A DNA stretch of 64,000 nt from NCBI RefSeq assembly GCF_028737315.1, contig NZ_JAQZAO010000006.1, positions 124,001 through 188,000 on the forward strand. Reading direction: 5' to 3'. Under the pieces are notes generated by a model, which saw only the letters and a program-made list of their open reading frames with translations, was not told the origin of the DNA and searched no databases. Shown here in pieces: positions 9,181 through 23,154 of the stretch. The DNA comes from Actinomycetospora lemnae. Lineage in GTDB: Bacteria > Actinomycetota > Actinomycetes > Mycobacteriales > Pseudonocardiaceae. The position numbers and the translations under genes are program-made. Position 1 is the stretch's first letter. Each line of letters starts with the position of its first letter.

Positions 9181-10098
9181 ATGGACCTCCTGCGCACGCC
9201 GGACGAGCGCTTCGCCGACCTCACCGACCTGCCCGCCCCGACCTACGTCGAGGTCGACGACCCCGACGGTGGCGCCGCGGTGCGCGTCGCGACGTACGCG
9301 ACGGGGCCGGACGACGGGCCGGTGGTGCTGATGCTGCACGGCGAGCCGTCGTGGTCGTTCCTCTACCGCGACGTCATGGCCACGGTGGCCGCCGCCGGGG
9401 TGCGGGCGGTGGCGATCGACCTGGTCGGGTTCGGGCGCTCGGACAAGCCGGCGCGGGTCGCCGACCACAGCTACGCACGCCACGTCGCGTGGACCCAGCA
9501 GGCCGTCGACGCGCTGGGCCTGCGCGACGCGGTGCTGCTCGGGCAGGACTGGGGCGGGCTGATCGGCCTGCGGCTGGTGGCCGCGCAGCCGGAGCAGTGG
9601 GCCGCCGTCGTCGCCGCGAACACCGGCCTGCCGACCGGCGACCGCGACATGCCCGAGGTCTGGTGGCGGTTCCGGCGGGCGGTGGAGAAGGCCGAGCAGC
9701 TCGACGTCGGGCGCCTCGTCGCCTCGGGCTGCGCGCGGGGCCTGGGGGAGGCCGCGCGCGCGGCGTACGACGCCCCGTTCCCCGACGAGAGCTACAAGGC
9801 GGGACCGCGCGCGATGCCGCTGCTCGTGCCGACCCGTCCCGACGACCCCGAGAACGGCCCCAACCGCGAGGCCTGGGACGCGCTCGGACGCTACGAGCGC
9901 CCGTTCGTGTGCGCGTTCGGCGACTCCGACCCGATCACCGGCGCGATGTCGCCGATCCTGCAGCGCCACGTGCCCGGGGCCGCCGGCCGCGAGCACCCGG
10001 TGATCGCCGACGCGGGCCACTTCCTGCAGGAGGACGCGGGCGCCGAGCTGGGACGGGTCGTCGCGGACGTCGTCGCTAGCCTCCGCGCCCATGGCTGA
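9181..10098 (+). CDS. Haloalkane dehalogenase, subfamily I (DhlA/DhmA-like)
   Basis: 305-residue alpha/beta-hydrolase that would hydrolyse carbon-halogen bonds via an Asp nucleophile. It shows [11 protein letters not shown] (53-63, oxyanion and halide-contacting region), the nucleophile motif GQDWGG (121-126, Asp123 followed by Trp124), an acid in GDSD (Asp250) and the catalytic His in GHFLQED (His280). The Asp in place of Ser at the nucleophile elbow separates it from esterases; an epoxide hydrolase is the main alternative, but HGEPSWS and [11 protein letters not shown] favour dehalogenase-I. It overlaps the start of upp by 8 bp, so the genes share a transcript. Confidence 0.82.
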   Translation: MDLLRTPDERFADLTDLPAPTYVEVDDPDGGAAVRVATYATGPDDGPVVLMLHGEPSWSFLYRDVMATVAAAGVRAVAIDLVGFGRSDKPARVADHSYARHVAWTQQAVDALGLRDAVLLGQDWGGLIGLRLVAAQPEQWAAVVAANTGLPTGDRDMPEVWWRFRRAVEKAEQLDVGRLVASGCARGLGEAARAAYDAPFPDESYKAGPRAMPLLVPTRPDDPENGPNREAWDALGRYERPFVCAFGDSDPITGAMSPILQRHVPGAAGREHPVIADAGHFLQEDAGAELGRVVADVVASLRAHG

Positions 10099-10720
10099 GC
10101 CGCAGGTCCTGCGCCACCCGCTCGTCGACGTCCGGATGACGACCCTGCGCGACGAGACCACCGACCGCGCCACGTTCCGCGCCGCGGTGCGCGAGCTGAC
10201 CGCGATGGTGGTCTACGAGGCGATGCGCGACGCCGCGACGACTCCGCTCGAGGTGCGGACCCCGGTCGCGACGACGACGGGGGCGCAGCTCGCGAACCCG
10301 CCGGTGCTCGTCCCGGTCCTGCGTGCCGGGCTGGGCATGGCCGAGGCCGCGCACGCGCAGGTGCCCGGCGCGGTGATGGGGTTCGTCGGCGTCGCCCGCG
10401 ACGAGGAGACGCTGCGCCCGACGCCGTACATGGAGTCGCTGCCGGCGAGCCTGGCCGGTCGGCCGGTGTTCGTGCTCGACCCGATGCTCGCCACCGGCGG
10501 GTCGATGGCCTACACGATCGACCTGCTCGCCGCCCGCGGCGCCGATGCCGTGCGCGCCATCTGCCTGCTCGCCGCGCCCGAGGGGGTCGAGCGCCTGGCG
10601 CAGGCCCACCCGAGCGTGCCGGTGTACACCGCCGCGATCGACGAGCGGCTCAACGAGCACGGCTACATCGTCCCGGGGCTCGGTGACGCGGGGGACCGGC
10701 AGTTCGGGGCGATGCCCTAG
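10091..10720 (+). CDS. upp: Uracil phosphoribosyltransferase
   Basis: 209 residues, the usual length. It converts uracil and PRPP to UMP in pyrimidine salvage. The type-I PRTase PRPP-binding loop is seen in [13 protein letters not shown], and the uracil-binding C-terminal [11 protein letters not shown] segment is intact. The start ATG lies inside the last codons of the dehalogenase gene. Its TAG stop overlaps, in the palindrome CTAG, the stop of a convergent HNH remnant on the other strand, leaving no spacer between the converging genes. Confidence 0.95.
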   Translation: MAEPQVLRHPLVDVRMTTLRDETTDRATFRAAVRELTAMVVYEAMRDAATTPLEVRTPVATTTGAQLANPPVLVPVLRAGLGMAEAAHAQVPGAVMGFVGVARDEETLRPTPYMESLPASLAGRPVFVLDPMLATGGSMAYTIDLLAARGADAVRAICLLAAPEGVERLAQAHPSVPVYTAAIDERLNEHGYIVPGLGDAGDRQFGAMP

Positions 10721-11136
10721 AAGGGCGGTGGGTCGTCGTCGGGGTGGACGGTGGGCGTGCTGGGGGGCGGCGCGGTGGCGAGTCCGGTACGGCGCAGGTA
10801 GCGGGCCCGCCAGTCGTGGTCGTCGTCGGTCCAGGCCGGCCGGTCGTCGGTGAGCGGTCGGGGTCGAGCGGCGGGTCGCGGCGCGACGGGCTGCTCGACG
10901 ATCTTCCTGGGGAGGGTGGCGTGGTGGACGCCGGCGCGGGTGCGCCACTCGAACCTGCCCGGTGACGGTTGGCGCAGGGTCCAGCCGCCGTGGTGCTTGG
11001 CGCGGTGGTGGTGGCGGTCGAGGACCCCGAGGTTCCCGTCCAGGCTGGGCCCCCCGAAGGCGTGGTCGAGGGTGTGGTCGAGGTCGATGCTCATGTCGAG
11101 GACGCTGTCCCCGACCCCCGACAACGCCGGGCCCAC
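10717..11136 (-). pseudogene. Decayed DUF222/13E12-type HNH endonuclease, 3' fragment
   Basis: The 139-residue frame keeps the C-terminal part of the DUF222-HNH endonuclease family: DLDHTLDHAFGGP, then NLGVLDRHHHRAKHHGGW, then a tail ending in WRTRAGVHH-like sequence. The N-terminal DUF222 domain (roughly 300 residues in intact members) is missing. In-frame codons continue upstream as far as a TGA near 11165 and still resemble the family (GLVRAFVG), but the expected Cys zinc ligands before DLDHT are gone. This looks like a degraded remnant of a multi-copy actinobacterial family rather than a working gene. Confidence 0.7.
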
Positions 11137-11198
11137 AAAGGCCCGAACGAGGCCCGCGGAAGGTCATGAAGAGGTAACGATCCCCTGCACGAGGCCTC

Positions 11199-11744
11199 CT
11201 AGCGAGCGAGGTGTTCCACCACCGTCAGCACCTGCGCGTGCTGCGGGAACAGGCCGCCGACGAGGGCGTCGTGCAGTCCGCGGTCCGGGTCGTCGACGGC
11301 GTCGGACAGGACGGTGAGGTCGAGGTCCTCGTCGGCGGCGGCGCACACGGTCGAGGCGACGACGCCGCTGGTGGAGACGCCCGTGAGCACCAGGGCGTCG
11401 ACGCCGAGGCCGCGCAGCACCGGCGCGAGGTCCGAACCGACGAACGGACCGGTGCGCCGGCGCGTCACCACGGGTTCGGCGGGCCGCGGCGCGAGGGCGT
11501 CGGGTACGGCGACGTCGTCGGACCCCTCGACCATGCGGCCCCGGAACTGCTGCCCGAACATCCGGTTCGCCGCCGGCACGGGCGCCCCGTCGGACGGGAA
11601 GGCGACGCGCAGGTGCACGACGGGCCGTGCCGCCGACCGTGCGGCGTCGAGGGCCACCGTGGCCCGCCCGATCACCGGTCCGGGATCGTCGAAGAGGCCC
11701 AGGAACCCGGCCTGGAAGTCCATCACCAGCAGTGCTGCGGGCAC
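11199..11744 (-). CDS. Isochorismatase-like cysteine-hydrolase-fold protein lacking the usual Cys
   Basis: 181 residues of the isochorismatase-like fold. The catalytic Asp is present (VMDFQAGF, Asp9). The position normally holding Lys reads RRR (95-97), and the motif normally GxxTxxCVxxT reads [11 protein letters not shown] (122-132), with Val128 at the nucleophile position. Nicotinamidase or N-carbamoylase chemistry is therefore unlikely; true isochorismatases such as PhzD also lack that Cys, so hydrolysis of a vinyl ether is one possibility. It is divergent from metG, with about 50 bp between the starts. Confidence 0.8.
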   Translation of the reverse strand: MPAALLVMDFQAGFLGLFDDPGPVIGRATVALDAARSAARPVVHLRVAFPSDGAPVPAANRMFGQQFRGRMVEGSDDVAVPDALAPRPAEPVVTRRRTGPFVGSDLAPVLRGLGVDALVLTGVSTSGVVASTVCAAADEDLDLTVLSDAVDDPDRGLHDALVGGLFPQHAQVLTVVEHLAR

Positions 11745-11794
11745 GGTGCCCTCCTCGTGACGATCGCGGTGGCGGCCCCGTGGAGGATGGAGGT

Positions 11795-13606
11795 ATGAGC
11801 GTTCCCGTGCTGACCGCCGTGGCGTGGCCCTACGCCAACGGCCCCCGGCACATCGGCCACGTGTCCGGCTTCGGTGTGCCCTCCGACGTCTTCTCGCGCT
11901 ACCAGCGGATGGTCGGCAACCGGGTGCTCATGGTCTCGGGCACCGACGAGCACGGCACGCCGATCCAGGTGCAGGCCGACGCCGAGGGGACGACGCCGCG
12001 CGAGCTCGTCGACCGGTACTCGCGGGTGATCCAGGACGACCTCGTCGGGCTCGGCCTGTCGTACGACCTGTTCACGCGCACGAGCACCGACAACCACCAC
12101 CGCGTCACCCAGGACCTCTTCACGGCGCTGTGGAACAACGGCTACGTGCGCACCGAGAAAGCCCTCGGCGCGATCAGCCCGTCCACCGGGCGCACGCTGC
12201 CCGACCGCTACATCGAGGGCACGTGCCCGATCTGCGGCTACCCGAGCGCGCGCGGCGACCAGTGCGACAACTGCGGCAACCAGCTCGACCCGGCCGACCT
12301 CATCAACCCGCGCAGCCGGATCAACGGCGAGACCCCGCAGTTCGTCGAGACCGAGCACCTGATGTTCGACCTGCCGGCGTTCTCGAAGTCGCTCGCCTCG
12401 TGGCTCGACACGCGCACGCAGTGGCGGCCGAACGTCCTGAACTTCAGCAAGCGCCTCGCCGACGACCTCAAGCCGCGGGCCATCAGCCGCGACCTCGACT
12501 GGGGCGTGCGGATCCCGCTCGAGGGCTGGCGCGACGCGCCGATGAAGCGCTTCTACGTCTGGTTCGACGCGGTGATCGGCTACCTGTCGGCGTCGGTCGA
12601 GTGGGCCCAGCGCACCGGTGACCCGGACGCCTGGAAGCAGTGGTGGTGCGACCCCGACGCGCAGGCCTACTACTTCATGGGCAAGGACAACATCACCTTC
12701 CACTCGGTGATGTGGCCCGCGATCCTGCTCGGGCACAACGGCGAGGGCGACCCTGCTGATGGACGAGGCGGCGAGGTCGGCTCGTTCGGGCACCTCAACC
12801 TGCCCACCGAGGTCGTCAGCTCCGAGTTCCTGACGATGAGCGGCTCGAAGTTCTCCACCAGCCGCGGCACCGTCATCTACGTCGGCGACTTCCTGCGCGA
12901 GTTCGGGCCGGACGCGCTGCGCTACTTCATCGCCGTGGCCGGCCCGGAGAACCAGGACACCGACTTCACCTGGGACGAGTTCGTCCGGCGCACCAACTTC
13001 GAGCTCGCCAACGAGTGGGGCAACCTCGTCAACCGCTCGGTGTCGATGGCGGCGAGGAACGTCGGCGCGGTCCCGGAGCCGACGTCGCCGGACCCGGCCG
13101 ACGACGCGCTGCTCGCGCAGTCCCGCGCGGCGTTCGACGTCGTCGGCGGGCACCTCGCGCACTCGCGGTTCAAGCAGGCGATCAGCGAGGCGATGCGGGT
13201 GGTGGGGGAGGCCAACGCCTACCTCAGCCACCAGGAGCCGTGGAAGCGCAAGGACGACCCGGCGCGCCGCGACACGATCCTGCACACCGCGCTGCAGGTC
13301 GTGCAGGACGCGAACACGCTGCTCACGCCGTTCCTGCCGCACGCGGCGCAGAAGGTGCACGAGGCGCTGGGCGGCACCGGGGTGTGGGCGGCGCAGCCGC
13401 ACCGCGAGGACGCGGGCACCTCCGGCGAGCTCGGCACCAGCCACTCCGTGCTCACCGGCGACTACGCCGGCGAGCAGGCCCGCTGGGCGTCGACGCCGAT
13501 CCCCGTCGGCCGCGCGCTGTCCCGGCCCACGCCGCTGTTCGCCAAGCTCGACCCGTCGCTGGGCGAGACCGGGCCGTCGTGGGCGCCGATCCAGCACGAG
13601 GGATGA
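11795..13606 (+). CDS. metG: Methionyl-tRNA synthetase
   Basis: 603-residue class I synthetase that charges tRNA-Met. It contains the HIGH signature (19-22), a zinc knuckle with Cys144, Cys147, Cys157 and Cys160, and a KMSKS-equivalent KFSTS at 352-356 (within [12 protein letters not shown]), then the anticodon-binding helical domain. The KFSTS form is one I have seen in other actinobacterial MetRS. Start ATG at 11795 follows GGAGG closely. It overlaps tatD by ATGA, giving a metG-tatD unit. Confidence 0.96.
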   Translation: MSVPVLTAVAWPYANGPRHIGHVSGFGVPSDVFSRYQRMVGNRVLMVSGTDEHGTPIQVQADAEGTTPRELVDRYSRVIQDDLVGLGLSYDLFTRTSTDNHHRVTQDLFTALWNNGYVRTEKALGAISPSTGRTLPDRYIEGTCPICGYPSARGDQCDNCGNQLDPADLINPRSRINGETPQFVETEHLMFDLPAFSKSLASWLDTRTQWRPNVLNFSKRLADDLKPRAISRDLDWGVRIPLEGWRDAPMKRFYVWFDAVIGYLSASVEWAQRTGDPDAWKQWWCDPDAQAYYFMGKDNITFHSVMWPAILLGHNGEGDPADGRGGEVGSFGHLNLPTEVVSSEFLTMSGSKFSTSRGTVIYVGDFLREFGPDALRYFIAVAGPENQDTDFTWDEFVRRTNFELANEWGNLVNRSVSMAARNVGAVPEPTSPDPADDALLAQSRAAFDVVGGHLAHSRFKQAISEAMRVVGEANAYLSHQEPWKRKDDPARRDTILHTALQVVQDANTLLTPFLPHAAQKVHEALGGTGVWAAQPHREDAGTSGELGTSHSVLTGDYAGEQARWASTPIPVGRALSRPTPLFAKLDPSLGETGPSWAPIQHEG

Positions 13607-14535
13607 GCAAGGGCAAGTCGGACCGCAACGTCCCGCCGCCGGTGCCCGAGCCCATCAGGGCCGCGGGGGACGGCGCCTGCGGAGCTCGACCCGAGGTGGG
13701 CGTGGTCGACGCCCACACGCACCTCGACGCGTGCGGGGCGACGGAGCCCGAGGTCCTCGCGCAGGTCCTCGACCGCGCCACGGCCGCCGGGGTCGAGGCC
13801 GTCGTCACCACCGCCGACGACCTCGACTCCGCGCGCTGGGCGGCGTGGGCGGCCGACACCGACCCGCGGGTGTTCGCCGCGGTCGGGCTGCACCCCACGC
13901 GCTCGAACGACCTCACCGACGACGCGCGGCGCGCCATCGAGGAGCTGACGGCGCTGCCGCGCGTCGTCGCGGTCGGCGAGTCCGGGATGGACGACTACTG
14001 GACGACGCGGCGCGAGGACTGCGCCCCGCTCGACGTCCAGCGCGAGGCCTTCGCCTGGCACATCGACCTCGCGAAGCGCACCGGGCTGCCGCTCGTCGTC
14101 CACGACCGCGACGCCCACGACCCGATCCTCGACGTGCTCGCGGCGGAGGGTGCGCCGCCGACCGTCGTCTTCCACTGCTTCTCCGGGGGCCTCGAGCTGG
14201 CGCGCCGCTGCGCCGACGAGGGCTGGTACGCGTCGCTGTCGGGCACCGCGACGTTCCGGAACGCGAACGCCGCCGAGCTGCGCCGAGCGGCGCAGTGGAT
14301 GCCCGCCGAGCTGGTCCTCGTCGAGACCGACGCCCCGTTCCTGACTCCGCACCCGTACCGCGGTCGGCCGAACGAGCCCTACGTCGTCCCCCACACGGTG
14401 CGCGACCTCGCGGAGCTCCGTGACGAGCCGGCCGAGCGGTTGGCCGCGACGAGCGCCGAGAACGCCCGGCGGGCATTCGGGCTCGCCGAACAGCCTCAAC
14501 CTTCACGCTCCGTGGAACGAGGGCGCACGCAGTGA
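13603..14535 (+). CDS. tatD: TatD-family metal-dependent deoxyribonuclease
   Basis: 310-residue TIM-barrel hydrolase. Metal ligands of the family are all visible: DAHTHLD near the N-terminus, [10 protein letters not shown] (Glu), VVHDRDAHD (His), VFHCFSGG (His) and VETDAPFL (Asp). It carries an extra ~30-residue N-terminal stretch before VVDAHTHLD, whose coding DNA at 13665-13697 contains a GCGGAGCTCGACC element also seen elsewhere in this window. The ATG overlaps the metG stop. TatD proteins act as 3'-5' exonucleases or DNases in DNA repair and turnover. Confidence 0.93.
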   Translation: MSKGKSDRNVPPPVPEPIRAAGDGACGARPEVGVVDAHTHLDACGATEPEVLAQVLDRATAAGVEAVVTTADDLDSARWAAWAADTDPRVFAAVGLHPTRSNDLTDDARRAIEELTALPRVVAVGESGMDDYWTTRREDCAPLDVQREAFAWHIDLAKRTGLPLVVHDRDAHDPILDVLAAEGAPPTVVFHCFSGGLELARRCADEGWYASLSGTATFRNANAAELRRAAQWMPAELVLVETDAPFLTPHPYRGRPNEPYVVPHTVRDLAELRDEPAERLAATSAENARRAFGLAEQPQPSRSVERGRTQ

Positions 14536-16376
<1,841 letters not shown>

Positions 16377-16419
16377 TCCCCGCCGGGACGCCGCCACCCC
16401 GACGGGCAGAATCGTCGGG

Positions 16420-17322
16420 GTGAGCGCTCCCGCCCCGCGGCTCCTCGGGCCCGCCGACGTGCGCGCCCTGGCCGCCGAGCTGGACCTGCGGCCGACCAAG
16501 CGCCTGGGCCAGAACTTCGTCCACGACGCCAACACCGTGCGCCGCATCGTCCGCCTCGCGGGCGTGGGCCCCGACGACGTGGTGCTCGAGGTCGGCCCGG
16601 GCCTCGGGTCGCTGACGCTGCCGCTGCTCGAGGTGGCGGCGGGCGTCGTCGCGGTGGAGATCGACCCGGTGCTCGCGGGCCGGCTCCCGGCGACGGCGAC
16701 CGAGCGCGCGCCCGGCCGTGAGCTGCGGGTCGTCACCGCCGACGCGCTGCGGCTCGCGCCCGGCGACCTGCCGCTCGCCCCGGACGTGCTCGTCGCGAAC
16801 CTGCCCTACAACGTCGCCGTGCCCGTGGTGCTGCACCTGCTCGCGGTGCTGCCCGGCCTGCGCCGGGGCCTGGTGATGGTCCAGGCCGAGGTCGCCGAGC
16901 GGCTCGCCGCGCGGCCCGGCGAGAAGGCCTACGGCGCACCGTCGGTGAAGCTCGCCTGGTACGCCGACGCGCGCCGGGCCGGGCCGGTCCCGCGTGCGGT
17001 GTTCTGGCCGGTGCCGGGCGTCGACTCGGGGCTCGTGGCCTTCACGCGCCACGACGAGGAGCTCGCGGGCGACGTCGAGCGCCGCGAGGTGTTCGCGGTC
17101 GTCGACGCCGCGTTCGCCCAGCGCCGCAAGTCGTTGCGGGCCGCGCTCGCCGGGTGGGCGGGGTCGGCGCCCGACGCCGAGGCGGTGCTGCGGGCGGCCG
17201 GCGTGGACCCGGGAGCCCGCGGCGAGTCGCTGGGCGTGACGGCGTTCACCGCGATCGCGCGGGCCGCCGGGAGACGGAGCGTCGAACGGAGCACGCCGAC
17301 GGGGGAGCTCGACCATCGATGA
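16420..17322 (+). CDS. rsmA: 16S rRNA (adenine1518-N6/adenine1519-N6)-dimethyltransferase
   Basis: 300-residue KsgA/RsmA methyltransferase that dimethylates two adenines of helix 45 during small-subunit maturation. The substrate-loop GQNF, SAM-binding [10 protein letters not shown] and catalytic NLPYNV motifs are all present. Start GTG at 16420. The C-terminal tail ([15 protein letters not shown]) is encoded by DNA (17269-17314) that resembles a dispersed repeat of this genome, so this tail is probably a late addition. It lies between rpfB and ispE in the order known from mycobacteria. Confidence 0.95.
   Translation: MSAPAPRLLGPADVRALAAELDLRPTKRLGQNFVHDANTVRRIVRLAGVGPDDVVLEVGPGLGSLTLPLLEVAAGVVAVEIDPVLAGRLPATATERAPGRELRVVTADALRLAPGDLPLAPDVLVANLPYNVAVPVVLHLLAVLPGLRRGLVMVQAEVAERLAARPGEKAYGAPSVKLAWYADARRAGPVPRAVFWPVPGVDSGLVAFTRHDEELAGDVERREVFAVVDAAFAQRRKSLRAALAGWAGSAPDAEAVLRAAGVDPGARGESLGVTAFTAIARAAGRRSVERSTPTGELDHR
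17269..17314 (+). repeat. Dispersed GGGAGACGGAGC / GAGCTCGACC element in the rsmA 3' end
   Basis: GGGAGACGGAGC at 17269-17280 and GGGGAGCTCGACC ending at 17314 match the two halves of the 36-bp unit amplified in the cyclase gene, with a diverged middle. Related copies lie at 13665-13697 (tatD), 18746-18773 (ABC-F gene) and 61551-61575 (dehydrogenase gene, minus strand). Confidence 0.55.
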
Positions 17323-17374
17323 GGCGGACCCCGACGCCCTGAGCTCAGGTCGCGCCGGTCCGTACGCTGGACGG

Positions 17375-18376
17375 GTGCTCTCCGCCGTCGGACCGCCGGT
17401 CACCGCCCGCGTCCCGGCCAAGATCAATCTCCACTTGGCCGTCGGCGACCTGCGCCCCGACGGCTACCACGACCTCGTCACCGTCTTCCAGGCCCTGAGC
17501 ATGACCGACGAGGTCACCGTGACCTCCGCGGTGCCCGGCGCCATCGAGCCGGGGGTGTCGGTCAGCGCCGTCGACGGCGTCGACGCCACCGACGTCCCGG
17601 CCGACACCACGAACCTCGCCTGGCGCGCCGTCGAGGCCCTGGGCCGGCGGGTCGACCGCACCCCCGACGTCCGCGTGGGGCTGCGCAAGGCCATCCCGGT
17701 CGCGGGCGGCATGGCCGGCGGCAGCGCGGACGCCGCCGGCGCCCTCCTCGCCACCGCCGGGCTCTGGCGCCTCGACCTCGGGCGCGACGCGCTCATGGAG
17801 GTCGCGGCGGAGGTCGGCTCGGACGTCGCGTTCGCCCTGCACGGCGGCACGGCGCTGGGGACCGGGCGCGGCGAGCGCCTCGTGCCGGTGCTCACGCGGC
17901 ACACGTTCCACTGGGTCGTCGCGGTCGCCGACCACGGCCTGTCCACCCCGACCGTGTTCGGCGAGCTCGACCGGCTGCGCGCCCGCCCCGAGGCGCCCCG
18001 GCGGGTGGGCGACGTCGAGCCGGTCCTCGAGGCGCTCGCGTCGGGGGAGGCCCGCTCGCTCGCCCTGCTGCTCGGCAACGACCTGCAGGCCGCGGCCGTG
18101 AGCCTCGACCCGGGGCTGCGCCGCACCCTGCGCGGCGGCGTCGACGCGGGCGCGCTCGCCGGCGTCGTGTCCGGCTCCGGGCCGACCTGCGTCTTCCTGT
18201 GCGACGGTCACGACGCCGCGGTACGCGTGGCCGCCGAGCTCGCCGGCGTCGGGGTGTGCCGCACCGTGCGCGTCGCCCACGGCCCGGTCCCCGGCGCCCG
18301 GGTGGTCGACGGCGACGGCGGCTCCACCGGCCCGCCCCCACGCCCCGTCGACCCCGGTCCCGGCGCCTACGCCTGA
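17375..18376 (+). CDS. ispE: 4-diphosphocytidyl-2-C-methyl-D-erythritol kinase
   Basis: 333-residue GHMP kinase of the non-mevalonate (MEP) isoprenoid pathway. The N-terminal PAKINLHL substrate motif, the GHMP ATP loop [14 protein letters not shown] and the C-terminal GSGPTCVF motif are present. Start GTG at 17375. The last ~30 residues ([16 protein letters not shown]) form a Pro/Gly tail beyond the usual fold. It lies 52 bp after rsmA and 94 bp before the ABC-F gene, in a likely common operon. Confidence 0.95.
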   Translation: MLSAVGPPVTARVPAKINLHLAVGDLRPDGYHDLVTVFQALSMTDEVTVTSAVPGAIEPGVSVSAVDGVDATDVPADTTNLAWRAVEALGRRVDRTPDVRVGLRKAIPVAGGMAGGSADAAGALLATAGLWRLDLGRDALMEVAAEVGSDVAFALHGGTALGTGRGERLVPVLTRHTFHWVVAVADHGLSTPTVFGELDRLRARPEAPRRVGDVEPVLEALASGEARSLALLLGNDLQAAAVSLDPGLRRTLRGGVDAGALAGVVSGSGPTCVFLCDGHDAAVRVAAELAGVGVCRTVRVAHGPVPGARVVDGDGGSTGPPPRPVDPGPGAYA

Positions 18377-18470
18377 CCCCCCCTCGTCCCGCCCCTTCCG
18401 CAGCGAACGGGTATCTCGCTGCTTCTATGCGTCGGAAGTCCCCGTTCGCTCCCGGCTGTGAGAGGACGCT

Positions 18471-20300
<1,830 letters not shown>

Positions 20301-20408
20301 GCCGCACGCCCAGGGCGCACGGTGGTGCTGCCGCGCCGCCGACCTCGACCGCGGAGCCGACCAGCGGCCGCGTGGGACGACGAGGCGTGCCCGACCGCTG
20401 ACCGGGTG

Positions 20409-20999
20409 CTAGTGGAAGCGGTTCTGGGCCGGTTCGAGGCCCTCGGCGGCCAGCGCCTCGACGGCGTCGGCGGCCAGCTCGACGGAGACGTCGAGCTCCT
20501 TGCGCTCGGCCGACGACCAGCGCTTGAGCACGTAGTCGGCGGGGTCCTGGCGCCCGGGCGGGCGGCCGATGCCGAAGCGGACCCGCAGGTAGTCCTTGGT
20601 GGCGAGCGACTTCGAGATCGAGCGCAGCCCGTTGTGGCCGCCCTCGCCGCCGCCGCGCTTGAGGCGGACGACGCCGAACTCGAGGTCGAGGTCGTCGTGG
20701 ACGACGATGACGTCGGTCGGCGCGACGGAGAAGAAGCGGGCGGCGCCGGCGACCGGCCCGCCCGAGAGGTTCATGTAGCCGCGGGGCTTGGCGAGCACGA
20801 TGCGGCGCCCGGCGAGGCGTCCCTCGGCGACGTCCGCCCCGGAGCGCTTGTGCGCCGAGAACCGCGCGCCGAGGCGTCCCGCGAGGACGTCGGCGACGAC
20901 GAACCCGACGTTGTGCCGGGTGCCCTCGTAGTCGGGGCCCGGGTTGCCCAGCCCGACGACCAGCAGGGGGCCGTCGGGCCGGGCAGCGGGGGAGCTCAC
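20409..20999 (-). CDS. pth: Peptidyl-tRNA hydrolase
   Basis: 196 residues. It releases peptides from tRNA after ribosome drop-off. The family marks are GLGNPG near the N-terminus, the catalytic His in TRHNVGF (His29), YMNLSG, the conserved HDDLDLEFG and [12 protein letters not shown]. Start GTG at 20999 is only 9 bp after the rplY stop, so rplY-pth is an operon. It converges on the ABC-F gene across a 108-bp gap in which no clear terminator was seen. Confidence 0.95.
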   Translation of the reverse strand: MSSPAARPDGPLLVVGLGNPGPDYEGTRHNVGFVVADVLAGRLGARFSAHKRSGADVAEGRLAGRRIVLAKPRGYMNLSGGPVAGAARFFSVAPTDVIVVHDDLDLEFGVVRLKRGGGEGGHNGLRSISKSLATKDYLRVRFGIGRPPGRQDPADYVLKRWSSAERKELDVSVELAADAVEALAAEGLEPAQNRFH

Positions 21000-21008
21000 G
21001 GAGGCGTG

Positions 21009-21722
21009 TCAGCTCTCGTCGGAGGACCCGGCAGCCCCCGAAGCGCCGCCCGCGGCGGGCTGGTCGCCGGAGGCGGCCTCGGAGGACTCGCCGGTCTCGG
21101 CGGCCTCCGACTCGGGGACGTCCTCCTCGACGCCGGCGCCCTCGGTGTCGATCTCCTCCTCCATGGCGTCCTCGGTCGGCGCCTCGGTGACGTTGACGAC
21201 CAGGAGCTCGGGGTCGGAGACCAGCTCGGCGCCGTCGGGCAGGCGGATCTCCCCGGCGAGGAACTGGGTGTTCATCTCGGCGTCCTCGATGACGACCGTG
21301 ATCTCCTCGGGGATGTTGGTCGCGTCGGCCTCGATGGTGAGCGTGTCCTCGTTCTGGAACACCAGCGTGCCGGAGGCGGGCTCGCCCATCGTGACGACGG
21401 GGACGTCGACCTGGACCTTCTCGCCGCGCCGGACGAGGACGAGGTCGACGTGCTCGAAGAAGCCCTTGATCGGGTCGCGGGCGATGCTCTTGGTCAGCGC
21501 GAGCTGCGGCTGCCCGCCGAGCCCGGTGACGGTGAGGAGGGCGTTGCGCCCGTTCTCGCGCATCACCGCGGCGAACTCGACGGTGTCGAACGCGAGGTGC
21601 ACGGGGTCGGTGCCGTGCCCGTAGAGCACGCCGGGGACCTTGCCGGCGCGACGCGTCCGGCGCGCGGCGCCCTTGCCGAACTCGGTGCGGGCCTCTGCCG
21701 CGATGCGGATCTCGTCGGCCAT
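21009..21722 (-). CDS. rplY: 50S ribosomal protein L25, general-stress (Ctc) long form
   Basis: 237 residues: the L25 5S-rRNA-binding domain (about 1-95, starting MADEIRIAAEAR), then the TL5/Ctc C-terminal beta domain (about 100-185), then a disordered acidic Glu/Ser/Ala/Gly tail of about 45 residues. The ATG at 21722 follows AGGAGAG at good spacing, so the open frame further upstream is not used. It forms an operon with pth, as in mycobacteria. Confidence 0.93.
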   Translation of the reverse strand: MADEIRIAAEARTEFGKGAARRTRRAGKVPGVLYGHGTDPVHLAFDTVEFAAVMRENGRNALLTVTGLGGQPQLALTKSIARDPIKGFFEHVDLVLVRRGEKVQVDVPVVTMGEPASGTLVFQNEDTLTIEADATNIPEEITVVIEDAEMNTQFLAGEIRLPDGAELVSDPELLVVNVTEAPTEDAMEEEIDTEGAGVEEDVPESEAAETGESSEAASGDQPAAGGASGAAGSSDES

Positions 21723-21877
21723 GGTGTCTCTCTCCTGCGGTCGTCCCGGGGTCGGCGCGCCGCGCGCGGCCGGCCCGGAGCACCGGGAGGCCGCACCGCG
21801 TCGATCACGGCCGGTCGGGACCGGCCCTCGCCGAAGTGCGTGTCCCACGATACCGGGCGGGCCTACGCTGCCGGGTC

Positions 21878-22528
21878 GTGGGCCGGGTCGTGGGTGAGCC
21901 GCCGGACCGGTCGGCCACACGCGCGGGCTACGACGCCATCGCCGAGCCCTACGCCGCGACCTTCCGCGACGAGCTCGACCGCGCCCCCCTCGACCGCGCG
22001 GTGCTCGCCGCCTTCGCCGAGCTGGTGGGTCCGGACGCGGAGGTCGTCGACGCCGGCAGCGGGCCCGGCGGCGTCACCGCCCACCTGCGCGACCTCGGTC
22101 TGCGGGTCCGTGGCGTCGACCTCTCGCCGGGCATGGTCGCCCTCGCCCGCCGCGAGCACCCCGACCTCGCCTTCGACGTCGGTGACCTCGCCGACCTCGA
22201 CGTGACGGGACTCGGCGGGATCGTCGCCTGGTACTCGCTCATCCACGTGCCGCCCGCGCAGCTGCCCGGCGTCCTCGCCGGGTTCCACCGGGCGCTGCGC
22301 CCGGGCGGGCAGCTGCTGCTCGGGTTCCAGGTCGGCGACGACGTCTCGCACCACGACGAGGCCTTCGGCCACCGCGTCGACCTCGACTTCCGCCGCCTGC
22401 GCCCCGACGCCGTCGCCACGCTGCTCGCGGAGGCGGGGTTCGCCGTCACCGCCCGCGCCGTCCGCGAGCCCGTCGCCGGCAGCCGCGCCGCGGCCCTGCC
22501 CCAGGCGTTCCTGATGGCGCAGCGGTGA
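21878..22528 (+). CDS. Class I SAM-dependent methyltransferase, substrate unknown
   Basis: About 216 residues. A Rossmann-type SAM site is clear (VVDAGSGPGGVTAHL, motif I; GVDLSPGMVALAR), followed by LRPGGQLLLGF (post-motif III). There are no substrate-defining features. GTG at 21878 is preceded about 12 bp upstream by a TACGCT -10-like hexamer, so the mRNA may be leaderless; the GTG at 21890 is an alternative. It is inserted in opposite orientation between rplY and the prs/glmU unit, where mycobacteria carry lpqT. Confidence 0.8.
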   Translation: MGRVVGEPPDRSATRAGYDAIAEPYAATFRDELDRAPLDRAVLAAFAELVGPDAEVVDAGSGPGGVTAHLRDLGLRVRGVDLSPGMVALARREHPDLAFDVGDLADLDVTGLGGIVAWYSLIHVPPAQLPGVLAGFHRALRPGGQLLLGFQVGDDVSHHDEAFGHRVDLDFRRLRPDAVATLLAEAGFAVTARAVREPVAGSRAAALPQAFLMAQR

Positions 22529-22532
22529 GCGC

Positions 22533-23144
22533 TCAGGGGGTCGCGGCGCCGAGGTAGAGGTGCGCCATCGGGCCGGGGGCGCGCAGGCTCGGGTGCGCGA
22601 CGTCGGTGACCGTCAGTCCGGCGTCGCGGACGAGGCCGTCGACGGACCGGGTGAGGTGGCACCCACCGGCGAGGCGCTGCTGGAGCCCGTCGAGGCGGTG
22701 CTGCCAGCGGGCGGTGCGGGCGTCCGGGGACAGGCCGTGCTCGAGGAAGAGCAGCTGCCCGCCCGGGCGCAGGACCCGGCGGACCTCACGCAGCGCGCGG
22801 TCGACGTCCGGGATGGTGCACAGGGTGAAGGTGCTGACGACGGTGTCGGCGGAGTCGTCGGGCAGGTCGAGGTCCGCGCCGTCGAGGCCCACGTGCTCGA
22901 CCGGGATCGGCGCCGCCGCGATCCGGCGGGCACCGCGCCGCCGGGCCACGGTGGAGGGCTCGACGGCGCGCACCGACGTCACCGCCGCGGGGTAGAGCGG
23001 CAGCGTCGGCCCGCTGCCGAACCCGAGCTCGACGACCTCGCCACGGGCCCGGGCGACGGCCTGCTCGCGCAGGGCGCGGACGTCCTCGCCGCCGAGCGCG
23101 ACGTCGACGATCCGGGGGACGACGTGCTCGGTCCAGAGGCCCAC
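22533..23144 (-). CDS. Class I SAM-dependent methyltransferase, UbiE/phospholipid-methyltransferase-like
   Basis: 203 residues. SAM motif I is VVELGFGSGPTLPLYP; later motifs are STFTLCTIPDVDRALREVRRVLRPGG and LFLEHG, a pattern found in UbiE-like and phosphatidylethanolamine-methyltransferase-like proteins. A CPXXW-type or other substrate motif is not evident. The gene lies 10 bp downstream of the prs stop on the same strand, so it probably shares the glmU-prs transcript. Start GTG at 23144. Confidence 0.8.
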   Translation of the reverse strand: MGLWTEHVVPRIVDVALGGEDVRALREQAVARARGEVVELGFGSGPTLPLYPAAVTSVRAVEPSTVARRRGARRIAAAPIPVEHVGLDGADLDLPDDSADTVVSTFTLCTIPDVDRALREVRRVLRPGGQLLFLEHGLSPDARTARWQHRLDGLQQRLAGGCHLTRSVDGLVRDAGLTVTDVAHPSLRAPGPMAHLYLGAATP

Positions 23145-23154
23145 GCGGTCCAGG

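Noticed and set aside
20301-20408. Terminator between the ABC-F and pth genes
   Set aside because: The 108-bp gap was examined for strong stems; only short imperfect pairings were visible.
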